Source of the DNA: Anaerolineae bacterium
Lineage (GTDB): Bacteria > Chloroflexota > Anaerolineae > Aggregatilineales > Aggregatilineaceae
Length of the DNA stretch: 64,000 nucleotides
Assembly: GCA_018432315.1 (NCBI GenBank)
Contig: JAHDLB010000025.1
Coordinates: 268,424 to 332,423, forward strand
Direction of reading: 5' to 3'
Under the pieces are notes generated by a model, which was not told the DNA's origin, made no database searches, and worked only from the letters and a program-made list of their open reading frames with translations. The translations under genes and the position numbers were made by a program. Positions 7,870 through 15,403 of this stretch are shown here, in pieces. Within the stretch, counting starts at the first letter, position 1; the number at the start of each line of letters is the position of its first letter.

Positions 7870-9012
7870 TTACGATTCGAGCGCCGCCAGCAGCCGCTCG
7901 GCCTCCTCGATGGTGATCTTTCCCTCTTGCACCATTTTCAAGATCATCAGCCGCTCCTGCTCCGTGACCGGGTCCAGAGGCGGGCGAGGTGGCAGCGGCG
8001 CTCCCCAATGGACGTGCCCGCTGGCGGGCCGCCCCTTGCGCTTTTCCTTCTTCGTTTCCATCTTGCGCCGCAGCCGCTCGGCGGTGCGCTGCGCCTGGCG
8101 CTGGGCGCGTTCCGAGAGCCGTTCGGCCTGAGAGGCCCACTGCTCGGTCTTCGAGCGGATGCGCTCGTCCAGCCCTTCGAGCTGCTGGCTGAGCTTCTCT
8201 TCGAGCATCGACATGCGGGCTTCCAGCTCTTCCTCGATCTGCACGCCGAGGTTGAGCATGTAGTCCTCGCCTTCGCCGACCAGACGCAGCTCGACGGCCT
8301 CGTCAATGTAGATGGTAGCACTCCCTTCGCCCAGCGTCACGATCTGCTGGTCGTTGTCGTCGTCCTCGGTCACCTCGGCTTCGACATCCAGCCCCAGCGC
8401 GACGTGCGACGGCAGGATGAACCGGGCGTTGGCGTCCGGCCCGACACGACAGAGTATATCGCTGCCTACCCGGAAGCGATACTCGTTCCCCGGCGCGAAG
8501 TCGATGCTGAGCAGCAGATCGGCCCCTACCTGGTCGACCACGCAGTTCCCCTCGATGTTGCGCAGGAACAGGTCCGCCCCGATCCGGCCCACGCGGACCG
8601 ATCCCTCGACCTCGCGGATGGTGGCATCGGCGCCCACCGCGACGACCTGGACGTCTCCCTCGGCCCATTTCACGCGCAGGTCCGCGCCCACGCTGCGAAT
8701 CCGGACCGGCCCGACGTTCCGCACGGTGAGGTCCGCGCCCACCTGGTTGATGTCCAGCGCGCCGTCCAGGTCGGTGATTTTGGCGTCGCCGCCGACCTGC
8801 TGAACGCTGACCGAGACATCCCCCGGGACCAGGATCCGGCAGTCGCCGTCACAGGTGACGACGTACGGCTGGTCCTCGCCAAGCTGTTCGATCGAGCCGC
8901 TGTCGCCGTCCAGGATGAGCAGACTGTCCTCGCGCCCGCGCAGGCGCAGGTCGCCGCCCACCGTCTTGATGATCACCGTTCCCGATACATTTTCCCGAAC
9001 TTCGCGTCCCAT
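7870..9012 (-). CDS. DUF4097-like beta-solenoid protein with C-terminal SHOCT-like motif
   Basis: 380 residues from ATG 9012 (GGAGG seven bases upstream; a GTG directly before it is less likely). Residues about 10-215 consist of repeating strands with alternating VGADL/VGGDA/VGADA turns, the pattern of the DUF4097/YvlB adhesin-like beta-helix. A charged, partly coiled-coil segment follows (about residues 240-335), and the last 30 residues carry ERLMILKMVQEGK then EEAERLLAAL, the same helical motif found in its neighbours. No signal peptide or TM helix is visible. In Firmicutes, related YvlB/LiaX proteins belong to cell-envelope stress systems; a similar sensor or scaffold role here is inferred. 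It is the central gene of the 9898-6451 cluster. Confidence 0.8.
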   Translation of the reverse strand: MGREVRENVSGTVIIKTVGGDLRLRGREDSLLILDGDSGSIEQLGEDQPYVVTCDGDCRILVPGDVSVSVQQVGGDAKITDLDGALDINQVGADLTVRNVGPVRIRSVGADLRVKWAEGDVQVVAVGADATIREVEGSVRVGRIGADLFLRNIEGNCVVDQVGADLLLSIDFAPGNEYRFRVGSDILCRVGPDANARFILPSHVALGLDVEAEVTEDDDNDQQIVTLGEGSATIYIDEAVELRLVGEGEDYMLNLGVQIEEELEARMSMLEEKLSQQLEGLDERIRSKTEQWASQAERLSERAQRQAQRTAERLRRKMETKKEKRKGRPASGHVHWGAPLPPRPPLDPVTEQERLMILKMVQEGKITIEEAERLLAALES

Positions 9013-9036
9013 CACAATACCTCCACTCCCACCACG

Positions 9037-9483
9037 TCAATCGACGAAAATGTGCACGTGCTCGTTATCGTCCAGGTCCTCGACTTCGACCAGGGTGCCG
9101 GAAAACTCCTGTCCATCCAGGGCGCGCAACACGTCGTTCATCATGTCCGAGTCGACCTCGTCGGTGAAGCGCGCGCCCACTCGCAGCCCAAAGTTGACCA
9201 GCCCCAGCGGCACGTTGACGCGCACGCGGCTGCGGCCTGTGTCCAGCTCGCTGACGTGAATGTGCAGCCAGCGCGGCCCGGACCAGGAGTCCGAACGCGG
9301 CTCCGGCGCGACCGGCGGCGCGGGTTCGACGGCGGGCGCAGGGGCAGCCGGCTCGGCGGCGGGCTCCGGGGCGGGCGGCGGGGGCGGCGGGGTCGCGCTC
9401 GCCTCGTTCAACATCTCGGTTGCGCGAGTCACGTCTATCTGACCCTGCGCCAGCATCTCAAGGATTTCTTTCCGCGTTGGCAT
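9037..9483 (-). CDS. SHOCT-like small protein, paralogue of the 6451-6825 product
   Basis: 148 residues from ATG 9483; AGGAG lies eight bases upstream, which favours it over the GTG nine bases earlier. The N-terminus (RKEILEMLAQGQ then ATEMLNEAS) is the helical motif shared by the cluster. A Pro/Ala-rich linker of about 35 residues follows. The C-terminal domain contains SELDTGRSRVRVNVP and LVNFGLRVGARF and matches the paralogue at 6451 along its length. It lacks membrane or export signals. It sits between the DUF2089 regulator and the DUF4097 gene with gaps of 19 and 24 bases. Function unknown. Confidence 0.8.
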   Translation of the reverse strand: MPTRKEILEMLAQGQIDVTRATEMLNEASATPPPPPPAPEPAAEPAAPAPAVEPAPPVAPEPRSDSWSGPRWLHIHVSELDTGRSRVRVNVPLGLVNFGLRVGARFTDEVDSDMMNDVLRALDGQEFSGTLVEVEDLDDNEHVHIFVD

Positions 9484-9502
9484 GGTGATCACTCCTCGCC
9501 AA

Positions 9503-9898
9503 TCAGGGCATCTCGCCGCGCAGCAGCTCGACCGCCTCTTCAGATGTAATGCGCCCGGCGGCCAGGTCGTCCAGCACCCGGCGCCGCACTTCGGGCGTCA
9601 GATCTTCCCCAACCTCCGAGCCGGGCAATTCGTACCCCATCGCCAGGATGATCTCATTCAGGCGGCTGCGGACCGTGGGATAGCTGATGCCCAGTTCTTT
9701 TTCGACGTGCTTGATCTTGCCGTCACAGCGCAAGAACACTTCGACAAACTCCAGTTGTTCGGGCGAAAGCAGCCCCAGGCGTCCGATCGAGAACCGGCCC
9801 TCGATGGTCACGTCGCAGTCGGGGCAGTACAGCCGGGTGATCGTCATCTCGTTGTTACAAACCGGGCACTGCCCGGGCATGGGATATACGGGATACAT
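9503..9898 (-). CDS. DUF2089 family regulator (zinc ribbon plus HTH)
   Basis: 131 residues from ATG 9898, with GAGG eight bases upstream; a GTG seven codons earlier is the alternative. The N-terminus has CPVC and CPDC pairs (residues about 10-30), a likely zinc ribbon. The middle (about 45-90) reads LSPEQLEFVEVFL, then LGISYPTVRSRL, a helix-turn-helix arrangement typical of DUF2089. The last 25 residues (RRRVLDDLAAGR then SEEAVELLRG) carry the SHOCT-like helical motif seen in three downstream proteins. First gene of the cluster, behind a near-consensus promoter, so it probably controls its own operon. DUF2089 genes commonly neighbour DUF4097/SHOCT genes; a transcriptional role is inferred. 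Confidence 0.85.
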   Translation of the reverse strand: MYPVYPMPGQCPVCNNEMTITRLYCPDCDVTIEGRFSIGRLGLLSPEQLEFVEVFLRCDGKIKHVEKELGISYPTVRSRLNEIILAMGYELPGSEVGEDLTPEVRRRVLDDLAAGRITSEEAVELLRGEMP

Positions 9899-9930
9899 GG
9901 TTTCTGCCTCACAGTGCACGAATTTACCCT

Positions 9931-9959
9931 ATCATAACGAAATACGTTCAATTCGTCAA
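9931..9959 (-). promoter_or_regulatory. Near-consensus promoter of the DUF2089/SHOCT operon
   Basis: On the minus strand TTGACG (9959-9954), 17-base spacer, TATGAT (9936-9931). ACGAA words occur at 9918 and 9937 on the plus strand and within the -35/spacer region on the minus strand, forming an imperfect inverted repeat, so an operator may overlap the promoter. Confidence 0.75.
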
Positions 9960-10223
9960 TATCTCTATCAACATTTCTAAACAATCACTTTGATATTATT
10001 GATGCGTACTGCAAATTATACGATAAATGGCGCTGCGGGTTTCGATCTGCCGGGCGAGATGCCGCATTCGCGTACATCTAAACCGTTAACTTAACACTAC
10101 GGATCTGAACAAGTCATGAACAATTATAGTATCGGGGTACTATCGAGCCGGTGACAAAAAATGCGATAAGCTGAAAATGACGCGGTGCGTGTGCAAAGGA
10201 GGAGATGCCGTCGCGTAATCGTG
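9960..10223. other. Gene-free AT-rich divergent intergenic region
   Basis: Together with the flanks this is a 360-base gap between the DUF2089 operon (leftward) and the pilin gene (rightward). It is markedly more AT-rich than its surroundings. I see no reading frame with a ribosome binding site. The left edge holds the leftward promoter; the right edge holds an AAAGGAGGAG word (10195-10204) not followed by a plausible start, and the -10 box described next. Confidence 0.5.
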
Positions 10224-10229
10224 TATAAT
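10224..10229 (+). promoter_or_regulatory. Candidate -10 box of the pilin gene
   Basis: Perfect TATAAT, 30 bases before the pilin ATG. No convincing -35 element is visible at 16-18 bases, so an activator or another sigma factor may be involved. Confidence 0.45.
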
Positions 10230-10258
10230 GGCTATAACGTCAAGAAAGGAGGGCGCTT

Positions 10259-10432
10259 ATGATCTGGCAGTGGATGCGGTGTCATCCTCGCCTGCCCACC
10301 TCAGCGCGCGGGCAAGGTCTCGTCGAATACGCCTTGTTGCTCATCTTTGTCGCCGTGGTCCTCATCGCGCTGCTGACCATTTTGGGGCCAGGCTTGCAGA
10401 ACATCTACCAGAACATCATCGACAACCTGTAA
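10259..10432 (+). CDS. Flp/Fap-type (type IVb) pilin
   Basis: 57-residue protein. ATG 10259 is preceded by AAGGAGGG with a five-base spacer, one of the best ribosome binding sites in the window. A 17-residue basic leader ends in ARG, followed by QGLVEYALLLIFVAVV and a long hydrophobic helix. This matches Flp pilins, where a prepilin peptidase cuts just after the Gly of the leader (here after Gly18 or Gly20) and Glu is at position 5 of the mature form; here the QGLVEYALL core has that Glu. Mature subunits polymerise into thin adhesive pili through the Tad machinery. No tad/cpa genes are in the window, so the gene is orphaned here. A terminator follows at 10499. Confidence 0.85.
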   Translation: MIWQWMRCHPRLPTSARGQGLVEYALLLIFVAVVLIALLTILGPGLQNIYQNIIDNL

Positions 10433-10498
10433 CCCCTGCATCGTCCGGAGCTTAGTCTCACATTTATCGCACCCCACAACTTCATCTGTCTTGATCGA

Positions 10499-10526
10499 GA
10501 CCTCGCGAATGCGGGGTCTTCATTTT
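10499..10526 (+). terminator. Rho-independent terminator of the pilin gene
   Basis: Eight-base-pair stem (10499-10506 with 10511-10518, one G-U pair), GAAT loop, followed by TTCATTTT. It overlaps the 3' end of the convergent PyrD-like gene. Confidence 0.7.
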
Positions 10527-11476
10527 GGGGGAAGCGGCTTGTCCGGCGGCGAGTCGTCTTCGGGCGGCGTCCCGCGCCGGGCACGCTCGCGGTCGATGCG
10601 CATGGTCTGGCCCATGCCCGGCTCCCATTCGTCGCTCAATGCGCCCACCGCCCGCGTGAGCTCCAGCCCGCCCAGGTTGCGGGCGATGACTTCCAGCATG
10701 TGCGGCTGCGTCCAGGTGACCGAATCGACCTGCACGGCGATCGCACCCGCCTCGATGAAATCGCGCGCGTCGTCCGGGGAGTGAATCCCGCCGCTGCCAA
10801 TGACGGGGATGCCGGCGATCTGCGCCACCTGCCCCGTCGCGCGCAGGGCCTGCGCCTTGAGCCACGGGCCATAGATGCGCCCGCCGACCAACTGCCCCGT
10901 TTCGGGATCGCGCGTTGTGCCGCGCGGCGGCGCGGCGATCACCAGGGCGCCCGCCCCGGCAGCCTCGGCAGCGCGCGCCAGCGGCACCGCCTGGTACAGC
11001 GGCACGCGCACCAGCAGCGGCAGCAGCGTGTTGGCCTCAGCCGCCGCCAGAATCTGCGCGACGTCGTCGGGCGTGGCCTGGTCGTGCAGCCCGATCTCCA
11101 GCGCGGCGACGCCCTCGCAGCGGTCGAGCGCGTTCGCGCACCGGGCGACGTCGGCGGGCGAGGTGGCGACCACGTGCACGATCACCGGCACCTCGCTGCG
11201 CGCCCAACGCGCCCCGTACTGCTTGATCGCCCGGTTCGTGCCGGGGTTGGGCAACCCGGTGTGAATCAGCACGCCGGACGGCAGCGGCACCACGCGCGGC
11301 CCGCGCGCCACGCGGCGCGGTCGCCAGGTGAGCGGGTTGGTCACCACCGCCCCCAGCTTGCCCACGTCGATCAGGGCGCGGTAGGGCGCGTGGTCGAACC
11401 CGAAGGTGCCCGCGGCGGGCATCACGGGATTGTCGATCACCAGGGACGTCTTGCCGGGACGCGTCAGCTCGATCAT
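10520..11476 (-). CDS. Dihydroorotate-dehydrogenase-like flavoprotein with altered active site
   Basis: 318 residues from ATG 11476, overlapping the LmbE stop as ATGA. The fold is clear: FMN-barrel segments VIDNPVMPAAGTFG, GLPNPGTNRAI, and a C-terminal phosphate-binding region with GIPVIGSGGI and IEAGAIAVQV, as in class 1B PyrD. Key residues differ: where PyrD has NxSCPN with catalytic Cys, this protein reads ALEIGLHDQA, and the FMN/orotate Lys of VKLSP is replaced in VRVP. Class 2 enzymes use Ser there, also absent. It therefore probably binds FMN but may not oxidise dihydroorotate. The PyrK-like subunit encoded two genes upstream supports an electron-transfer complex. Calling it pyrD would overstate the evidence. 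Confidence 0.75.
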   Translation of the reverse strand: MIELTRPGKTSLVIDNPVMPAAGTFGFDHAPYRALIDVGKLGAVVTNPLTWRPRRVARGPRVVPLPSGVLIHTGLPNPGTNRAIKQYGARWARSEVPVIVHVVATSPADVARCANALDRCEGVAALEIGLHDQATPDDVAQILAAAEANTLLPLLVRVPLYQAVPLARAAEAAGAGALVIAAPPRGTTRDPETGQLVGGRIYGPWLKAQALRATGQVAQIAGIPVIGSGGIHSPDDARDFIEAGAIAVQVDSVTWTQPHMLEVIARNLGGLELTRAVGALSDEWEPGMGQTMRIDRERARRGTPPEDDSPPDKPLPPK

Positions 11477-12252
11477 TCGCCCGCCTCGTGGAACCGGGGC
11501 TGCCACGCGCCAGCCGATCGCAGCCGCGCGGCGAACGGATCATCGGGCGCGGCGCGACCGTCGACCGGCGGCCACTGGCGGCGAAACGACTCGACCGTCC
11601 GGATCGCCTCGCGCACCGTCGCCAGCTTGCGCCGCCGTTTGAACAGCGCGTGCTGCGTGCGATGGCAGAGCATGGCCGCGTGCTTGGCCTCGACCCAGGG
11701 CGTGATGTCCAGCGCCAGGTGCGCCGGATCGCTGGCGTTCCACAGGCGATCCTCGATCTCCGGCACCAGGGCCCCCACGCTGTAAAACAGCACGTCCGGG
11801 GCCTGCTCGCGCACGGCGCGCGCCACGGCGCGGTGGACCTGCACGTGGGCCGGGTGGCCGTACTCGCCATCGGTGCCGTGACTGATCACCACCGAAACGC
11901 CCTTGTCCAGGATGTGCCCGGCCACCTGCGCGATCAGCGCCGCCTCATCCGCCGCGAACCCGAACAGCTCCTCGTCCGGCCCCATGACCGGGTCTTCGTA
12001 TCCCAGCCACGTCAGCCCGTCGATGCCCAGCGCGCCCGCGGCACAGCGCAGCTCCTCCTGGCGGACCGCGGCCAGCGCCTCCGGCGTGGACGCTTCCGCG
12101 ACGCCGCCGGACTCGCCGCCGCGCCCGTCCGTCGCGCAGAGCACAGTTACCGGCACGCCCTGGGCGCCCAGCATCGCCAGCGTGCCGCCGGCCATCACCG
12201 TCTCGTCGTCAGGGTGCGCGCCCACGAACAGGACGCCGCGCAAATCGCTCAT
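11473..12252 (-). CDS. LmbE/PIG-L family deacetylase
   Basis: 259 residues from ATG 12252. VGAHPDDETVMAGG near the N-terminus provides the zinc ligands and catalytic Asp of the GlcNAc deacetylase family (AHPDDE), and ISHGTDGEYGHPAHVQVH supplies the third ligand region. Family members remove N-acetyl groups from sugar derivatives such as GlcNAc-inositol (MshB), GlcNAc-malate (BshB) or GlcNAc-PI. The substrate here cannot be read from the sequence; a low-molecular-weight thiol pathway or glycolipid is possible. Both ends overlap neighbouring genes by four bases, tying it tightly to the PyrK-like and PyrD-like subunits, an unusual arrangement. Confidence 0.88.
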   Translation of the reverse strand: MSDLRGVLFVGAHPDDETVMAGGTLAMLGAQGVPVTVLCATDGRGGESGGVAEASTPEALAAVRQEELRCAAGALGIDGLTWLGYEDPVMGPDEELFGFAADEAALIAQVAGHILDKGVSVVISHGTDGEYGHPAHVQVHRAVARAVREQAPDVLFYSVGALVPEIEDRLWNASDPAHLALDITPWVEAKHAAMLCHRTQHALFKRRRKLATVREAIRTVESFRRQWPPVDGRAAPDDPFAARLRSAGAWQPRFHEAGE

Positions 12253-12989
12253 CGAAAGGCCACCTTTTTGAGATCGACCGCCGGGCCATCGGTGCAGGCC
12301 AGCAGATCGTATTTCTGGCCCGGAATCTGGCAGGCGAGACAGGCGCCGGTCCCGCAGGCCAGCCGGTAATAGTACAGCCCGAACACGTAGCCATCCGGCA
12401 CGTTCTGCACGCGAAGCTGGCTGATCGTGTCGTACAGCCCGGCGTAGACCTCGGCGCAGGCATACGGCGGCGCCAGGGCGATCACCTGATCGGCCCAGGT
12501 GAGCGTCTCGACCTGATCGGGCCAGCGCCAATCGGTATCAGCCCGCAGGATCTCGACTTCGGCGGGCAGCAGCTCCAGCGGGTAGGCCAGCGCCCGCCCG
12601 CCCAGGACCAGCGTGACCGCCGCGCCACGGGCACAGAGATCCCCGGCCAGCCACACGAACGGCGTCGGCAGCGCGTCGTTGGCGATCAGCAGCATGTGCT
12701 GGAGGTGGGGGCGCAGCGGGATCGCCCGGCCCAGCGGGGCAAGCAGGCTCACCACCTGGCCGGGCGTGTAGGGGTGCGCCGACGGAATCTCGACCACCAT
12801 CTGGCCTTCGCGCAGCCCCACCGGGATCCACTGCTCGCGCAAATAGGACTCGCCGCCATTCAGCGGCGCGGCAAACAGCGACTGGCCGGCCTGTGCCTGG
12901 GCCAGCGACGGATCGACGGACAGGTGAAGCTGTTGGAGGGTATCCGACACGCGCCGGACACGTTCGATGATGGCTTGTGTTTCGCGCAT
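12249..12989 (-). CDS. PyrK-like dihydroorotate dehydrogenase electron-transfer subunit
   Basis: 246 residues from ATG 12989. The C-terminus carries four cysteines in CGTGACLACQ and a later CTDGP, the [2Fe-2S] site of PyrK proteins. The centre has HPYTPGQVVSLLAPLG, matching the FAD/NAD reductase part of the family, and PyrK normally passes electrons from the flavin of PyrD to NAD+. The N-terminal FAD-binding barrel looks shortened or diverged, with no clear RxYS/RRP motif. No strong ribosome binding site is visible. It is the first gene of the operon with LmbE and the PyrD-like gene. The partner active site is unusual, so its electron donor may not be dihydroorotate. Confidence 0.8.
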   Translation of the reverse strand: MRETQAIIERVRRVSDTLQQLHLSVDPSLAQAQAGQSLFAAPLNGGESYLREQWIPVGLREGQMVVEIPSAHPYTPGQVVSLLAPLGRAIPLRPHLQHMLLIANDALPTPFVWLAGDLCARGAAVTLVLGGRALAYPLELLPAEVEILRADTDWRWPDQVETLTWADQVIALAPPYACAEVYAGLYDTISQLRVQNVPDGYVFGLYYYRLACGTGACLACQIPGQKYDLLACTDGPAVDLKKVAFR

Positions 12990-13120
12990 GGGCCAGAGCG
13001 TACAACGGGCCGGATAGAATTGCAAGTTTGCCCACGTGTCTTGATGCCCGCGCCGTACTCCCGAGGACCACACCGTCCACACTAATATTATTCTCATCAA
13101 TACCTCGGCTGTTTCTCATC

Positions 13121-13148
13121 TTGACAGACTAAGATCGGGGCATACGTT
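13121..13148 (+). promoter_or_regulatory. Candidate promoter of the fasciclin gene
   Basis: Perfect TTGACA at 13121-13126 with a weak TACGTT at 13143-13148 (16-base spacer). It lies in the 227-base divergent gap between the PyrK-like gene and the fasciclin gene, leaving a leader of about 60 bases. Confidence 0.5.
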
Positions 13149-13216
13149 GGGGCAACAAGCAATCCAAATCTGCATGACCGATCAGACCGATCTAAAAACA
13201 CAAGGAGAAAAACACC

Positions 13217-14164
13217 ATGCGTAAACTAACAGTTTTCGGAGTCCTGCTCGCACTTCTCGTCGCGGTGGCGCTCCCGGCGGGCTCGGTAGCGCGCGCCCAG
13301 GATGATGACACCGGCACCGACCAGGTTGGCGCCAGCCCGAATATCGTCGAAGTCGCCCAGAACGCGGGCAACTTCACCACCCTGCTGGCCGCGGCAGAAG
13401 CGGCTGGCCTGGCCGACACCCTGGCGACCGGCGGCCCCTTCACCGTCTTCGCGCCTACGGATGCCGCCTTTGCGGATGCGCTGAACGTGCTCGGCATATC
13501 GGCGGAAGACCTGCTCGCCAATGAGGCGTTCCTGACCGAGATCCTGACCTACCACGTCGTTTCCGGCGAAGTGACCGCGGCTGAGGTAGTGGAACTGGAC
13601 AAGGCCACGACCCTGCAGGGCAGCGACATCAACATCGCGGTTGGCGCCAGCGGCGTGAAGCTCAACGGCACGGCGAACGTCATCCTGACCGACATCTTCG
13701 CGAGCAACGGCGTCGTGCACGTGATCGACAGCGTGCTGTTCCCGCCCGACAACATCATGGGCACGATCAGCAAGAACTACTATATGAGCACGCTCAAGGC
13801 CGCGTTGGAAGCCGCCAACCTGGACAGCGCGCTGCTGGGGAAAGGCCCCTACACGGTGTTCGTCCCGAGCGATGACGCCTTCGCCGCCCTGCTGGACGAG
13901 CTCGACGTGACCGCGGACGAACTGCTGGCCGATACCGCCCTGCTGACCGACGTCCTGCGCTATCACGTCGTGTCCGGTAAGTTGACTGCGGCGGATGTGG
14001 CAGAGCTCACCTCGGCCCGCACGCTCAACGGCGCGTCGATCAGCATCGAGGCGCGGGATGGCGCCGTCTTCCTGAACGGTGACGTCATGGTCACCCAGCC
14101 GGACCTGATCGCGTCCAACGGCGTGATCCACGTCATCGACGGCGTGCTGCTGCCGCCCCAGTAA
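13217..14164 (+). CDS. Secreted protein with two fasciclin (FAS1) domains
   Basis: 315 residues. AAGGAG lies about ten bases before the ATG. A signal peptide covers residues 1-about 32 (hydrophobic LLALLVAVALPAGS, cleavage near ARAQ). Two FAS1 domains follow, about residues 45-175 and 185-313; each has a TVFAPTDAAF or TVFVPSDDAF motif, an LLTDVLRYHVV-type H1/YH motif and a terminal VIHVIDGVLLPP strand. FAS1 domains mediate adhesion to proteins or polysaccharides. No anchor is present, so the product is probably extracellular or loosely attached. The gene has its own candidate promoter and a strong terminator and is monocistronic. Confidence 0.92.
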   Translation: MRKLTVFGVLLALLVAVALPAGSVARAQDDDTGTDQVGASPNIVEVAQNAGNFTTLLAAAEAAGLADTLATGGPFTVFAPTDAAFADALNVLGISAEDLLANEAFLTEILTYHVVSGEVTAAEVVELDKATTLQGSDINIAVGASGVKLNGTANVILTDIFASNGVVHVIDSVLFPPDNIMGTISKNYYMSTLKAALEAANLDSALLGKGPYTVFVPSDDAFAALLDELDVTADELLADTALLTDVLRYHVVSGKLTAADVAELTSARTLNGASISIEARDGAVFLNGDVMVTQPDLIASNGVIHVIDGVLLPPQ

Positions 14165-14193
14165 GGCCAACCAGCACCACCCACGTCAACGAA

Positions 14194-14227
14194 CGAGGCC
14201 GGGAAACGCTCCCGGCCTCGTGCTTTT
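14194..14227 (+). terminator. Strong rho-independent terminator after the fasciclin gene
   Basis: Perfect ten-base-pair GC-rich stem (14194-14203 with 14211-14220), seven-base loop, then TGCTTTT. It also lies just past the 3' end of the convergent decarboxylase operon and could act in both directions. Confidence 0.85.
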
Positions 14228-14252
14228 CATGCCCCAATCCGCCCCTGCGCGG

Positions 14253-15380
14253 TCACAGGATCGCCGTCACCAGGGCCAGCAGCACGCCGCCCGCCATCAC
14301 GCTCCCCAACTGCCCGGCAGTGTTGGCGCCCATGGCGTGCATCAGGATGAAGTTCTCGAAGTCCTCGTCCTGCGCGACCTGCGCGGCCAGCCGCCCCGCC
14401 ATCGGGAAGGCGCTGATGCCCGCCGCGCCGATCAGCGGGTTGATCCTGCCGCCGGTGAGGCGCGCCATGAACTTCCCGAAGACCAGCCCCGCCGCCGTGT
14501 CGAGCACGAAGGCCAGCAGGCCCAGGATCAAAATCTGGACCGTGTCGAGGTTCAAGAAATCGCCCGCCGTCATCGTGGCGCCAACGGCCAGCCCCAGGAA
14601 CAGCGTCGCCACGTTGATGATCTCGTTCTCCGCCGCCAGCCGCAGCCGGTCCACCACGCCGCTTTCGCGCAGCAGGTTGCCAAGCATCAGCATGCTGATC
14701 AGCGGCGTCGCCTCCGGCACCAGCAGCCCCACCGTCAGCGTGACCACCACCGGGAACAGCACGCGCGCGCGGCGCGACACCGGGCGCGGCGCGTATTCCA
14801 TGCGGATGCGGCGCTCCTCGCGGGTGGTGAGCAACCGCATGATCGGCGGCTGGATGATCGGCACCAGCGACATGTACGAATAGGCCGCCACCGCGATCGG
14901 CGCGAGCAGCTCCGGCGCCAGTTTTTGCGCCACGTAGATCGAGGTCGGACCGTCGATGGCGCCGATCACGCCGATGGACGCGGCCTCGTTCAGCGGAAAG
15001 CCGAGCAGCGTCGCCAGGATCAGCGTGCCGAAAATGCCAAACTGCCCCGCCGCGCCCAGCAGCACCATGCGCGGCATCGCCAGCAGCGGGCTGAAGTCGA
15101 TCATCGCGCCCACGCCAATGAAGATCAGCAGCGGGAACAGTTCGTTGCCGATCCCGGCATTGTACAGCACGTCGAACAGGCCGCCGTCCTCCGTCATGCC
15201 GGTCAGCGGGATGTTCGCCACGATGCAGCCAAACCCGATCGGCAGCAGCAGCACCGGCTCGTACTGTTTGAGCACGGCCAGCGCGATCAGCACCAGCCCG
15301 GCGACGATCATCACGCCGTTGCCCAGGGTGAAATTCGACAGGCCCTTGGTCAGTTCGGGCCACAGTTCGGAAAACTCCAT
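14253..15380 (-). CDS. mmdB: Sodium-pumping decarboxylase beta subunit (membrane carboxybiotin decarboxylase)
   Basis: 375 residues, the usual length for OadB/GcdB/MmdB. About ten hydrophobic helices. The family signatures are present: GAMIDFSPLLAMP, ASIGVIGAIDGPTS (conserved Asp of the sodium/proton path), and NPLIGAAGISAFPMAGR with the Asn and Ser implicated in ion coupling. The subunit decarboxylates carboxybiotin and drives sodium export across the cytoplasmic membrane. It is the last gene of a four-gene cluster with carboxyltransferase, gamma subunit and biotin carrier. The symbol follows from the MmdA-like carboxyltransferase; beta subunits alone do not distinguish methylmalonyl-CoA, glutaconyl-CoA and oxaloacetate decarboxylases. 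Confidence 0.93.
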   Translation of the reverse strand: MEFSELWPELTKGLSNFTLGNGVMIVAGLVLIALAVLKQYEPVLLLPIGFGCIVANIPLTGMTEDGGLFDVLYNAGIGNELFPLLIFIGVGAMIDFSPLLAMPRMVLLGAAGQFGIFGTLILATLLGFPLNEAASIGVIGAIDGPTSIYVAQKLAPELLAPIAVAAYSYMSLVPIIQPPIMRLLTTREERRIRMEYAPRPVSRRARVLFPVVVTLTVGLLVPEATPLISMLMLGNLLRESGVVDRLRLAAENEIINVATLFLGLAVGATMTAGDFLNLDTVQILILGLLAFVLDTAAGLVFGKFMARLTGGRINPLIGAAGISAFPMAGRLAAQVAQDEDFENFILMHAMGANTAGQLGSVMAGGVLLALVTAIL

Positions 15381-15403
15381 AGTCGTGTCCGCCTCTCGCG
15401 CGC

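Noticed and set aside
10228..10455. 75-codon plus-strand frame overlapping the pilin
   Set aside because: Arg/His-rich shadow. The other frame has a perfect ribosome site, a Flp-pilin core and correct length.
12990..13120. Possible promoter for the PyrK-like operon
   Set aside because: No pair of -35 and -10 boxes with acceptable spacing was found on the minus strand.
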